Source of the DNA: Candidatus Rifleibacteriota bacterium
GTDB taxonomy: Bacteria > Muiribacteriota > Ozemobacteria > Ozemobacterales > Ozemobacteraceae
Direction: 5' to 3'
Length of the DNA stretch: 7,258 bases
Assembly: GCA_028691595.1 (NCBI GenBank)
Contig: JAQUZA010000153.1
Span: 1-7,258, forward strand
This document shows positions 6,289 through 7,258 of this stretch, in pieces (within the stretch, counting starts at the first letter, position 1; the number at the start of each line of letters is the position of its first letter). A program made the position numbers and the translations under genes. Below the pieces are notes generated by a model. The model saw only the letters and a list, made by a program, of their open reading frames with translations, was not told where the DNA came from and did not search any database.

Positions 6289-7258
6289 ATGAGTAAGTTT
6301 ACCCCGGTTATTCTTTCTGGTGGGGCTGGAACAAGGCTCTGGCCGCTTTCACGTGAACTTTACCCCAAACAGTTTCTGCCACTGGCAGGTTCGCATACCA
6401 TGATTCAGGACACATTGCTGCGCCTTACCGGCCTGGCCGATGTTAACGCCCCGATAATTATCTGCAACGAAGATCATCGCTTTCTTGTTGCCGAGCAGAT
6501 GCGCCAGATCGGCTGCCGGCCCGAAGCCATTGTGCTTGAACCGGTTGGGCGCAACACCGCCCCTGCCGTTGCCGTAGCTGCCCTGCACCTTGAAAAGAAA
6601 GACGAGGTTCTGCTGGTTCTGCCCGCTGACCACGTTATCAAAAACCAGGTTGCTTTTCATGCCGCAATCAGAAAAGGTCTCAAAGAAGCTCAGGCCGGTC
6701 GCCTGGTGACTTTCGGCATCGTGCCCACTGCTCCTGAAACCGGTTATGGTTATATCAGGGCCGGCAAGGCCAAAAAAGGCAGTGACGCTCTGCCCATCGA
6801 TGCATTCGTCGAAAAACCGGACCTGGCGACAGCGCAGAAGTATCTCAAGGCCGGTAATTATTTCTGGAACAGCGGCATGTTCATGTTCAAGCCTTCGGTG
6901 CTGCTGGCCGAAATAAAAAAACACAGCCCTAAAGTTGGCCCGGCCTGCAGCAAAGCCCTTAAAAACGGCAACAGTGACGCTGACTTTCTCAGACTCGAAA
7001 AAGATGCTTTCAGCACCAGCCCGTCAATTTCGCTCGATTACGCGGTCATGGATAAAACCGCCCTCGGGGCCATGATTCCGCTCGATGCCGGCTGGAACGA
7101 CGTTGGTTCGTGGGCGGCTCTCGCCGATGTCAACCCGGCCGATGCCGACGGTAACGTCGTTAACGGTGACGTTCTCACCCAGAAGGTCAAAAATTCGTGC
7201 ATTCTTGCTTCAACCCGCCTGGTTGCAGCGGTGGGCATCGAAGACCATGTTATTGTCG
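6289..7258 (+). CDS. manC: Mannose-1-phosphate guanylyltransferase ManC, N-terminal 323 residues (runs off right edge)
   Basis: ManC joins mannose-1-phosphate and GTP to give GDP-mannose and pyrophosphate in the cytoplasm. The frame starts MSKFTPVILSGGAGTRLWPL and stays open to the window end. It shows the nucleotide-binding signature GGAGTRLWPLSRELYPKQFL (11-30), EPVGRNTAPA (84-93), PADH (112-115), ETGYGYI (150-156), the sugar-1-phosphate motif FVEKP (173-177), YFWNSGMF (191-198) and DAGWNDVGSW (266-275). These are typical of the CpsB/ManC family, which is usually about 480 residues with a C-terminal cupin-like or phosphomannose-isomerase domain. That part lies beyond the window, so a bifunctional enzyme cannot be confirmed. 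The gene follows manB directly and uses its product, so the two form an operon. In the E. coli capsule cluster the order is the reverse, manC then manB. Confidence 0.96.
   Translation, partial: MSKFTPVILSGGAGTRLWPLSRELYPKQFLPLAGSHTMIQDTLLRLTGLADVNAPIIICNEDHRFLVAEQMRQIGCRPEAIVLEPVGRNTAPAVAVAALHLEKKDEVLLVLPADHVIKNQVAFHAAIRKGLKEAQAGRLVTFGIVPTAPETGYGYIRAGKAKKGSDALPIDAFVEKPDLATAQKYLKAGNYFWNSGMFMFKPSVLLAEIKKHSPKVGPACSKALKNGNSDADFLRLEKDAFSTSPSISLDYAVMDKTALGAMIPLDAGWNDVGSWAALADVNPADADGNVVNGDVLTQKVKNSCILASTRLVAAVGIEDHVIV

Noticed and set aside
6349..6924. Open frame of 191 codons on the minus strand
   Set aside because: It is antisense to manC, whose motifs are continuous on the plus strand.

Overview
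The window is about 54% GC by eye, gene-dense and bacterial. It holds two divergently transcribed gene groups separated by a short intergenic block with one tRNA gene. The inner-membrane sensor, the HD-GYP domain and the GDP-mannose genes fit a diderm (Gram-negative-type) bacterium. I cannot name the phylum: the ManB protein is strikingly like the enterobacterial form, but the other genes do not look enterobacterial. A deep-branching or candidate-phylum lineage is possible, but this is inference only.

Left part, minus strand (read from about 4620 down to 1): a three-gene, tightly packed operon. It starts with an unrecognised protein with six predicted membrane segments and a cytoplasmic C-terminal domain. 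This overlaps by 4 bases (ATGA) a 781-residue membrane sensor with HAMP, two GAF domains and an HD-GYP output domain. The sensor gene overlaps by one base (TAATG) recJ, the single-strand-specific 5'-3' exonuclease, which runs off the left edge. Two points stand out: the histidine of the HD dyad in the HD-GYP domain is replaced by tyrosine, and RecJ carries at least 100 residues of unfamiliar sequence after its DHH motif, where the next conserved motif should lie.

Centre (about 4620-4905): overlapping divergent promoter candidates, a complete tRNA-Pro(CGG) gene, a 13-bp terminator hairpin directly behind it, and a short leader for the rightward genes.

Right part, plus strand (4906 to 7258): manB (phosphomannomutase) followed 27 bases later by manC (mannose-1-phosphate guanylyltransferase), which runs off the right edge. 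Together they turn mannose-6-phosphate into mannose-1-phosphate and then GDP-mannose, the activated sugar for polysaccharide, O-antigen or glycoprotein synthesis.

I found no CRISPR array, insertion sequence or phage gene. There is no gene-free stretch longer than 300 bases.
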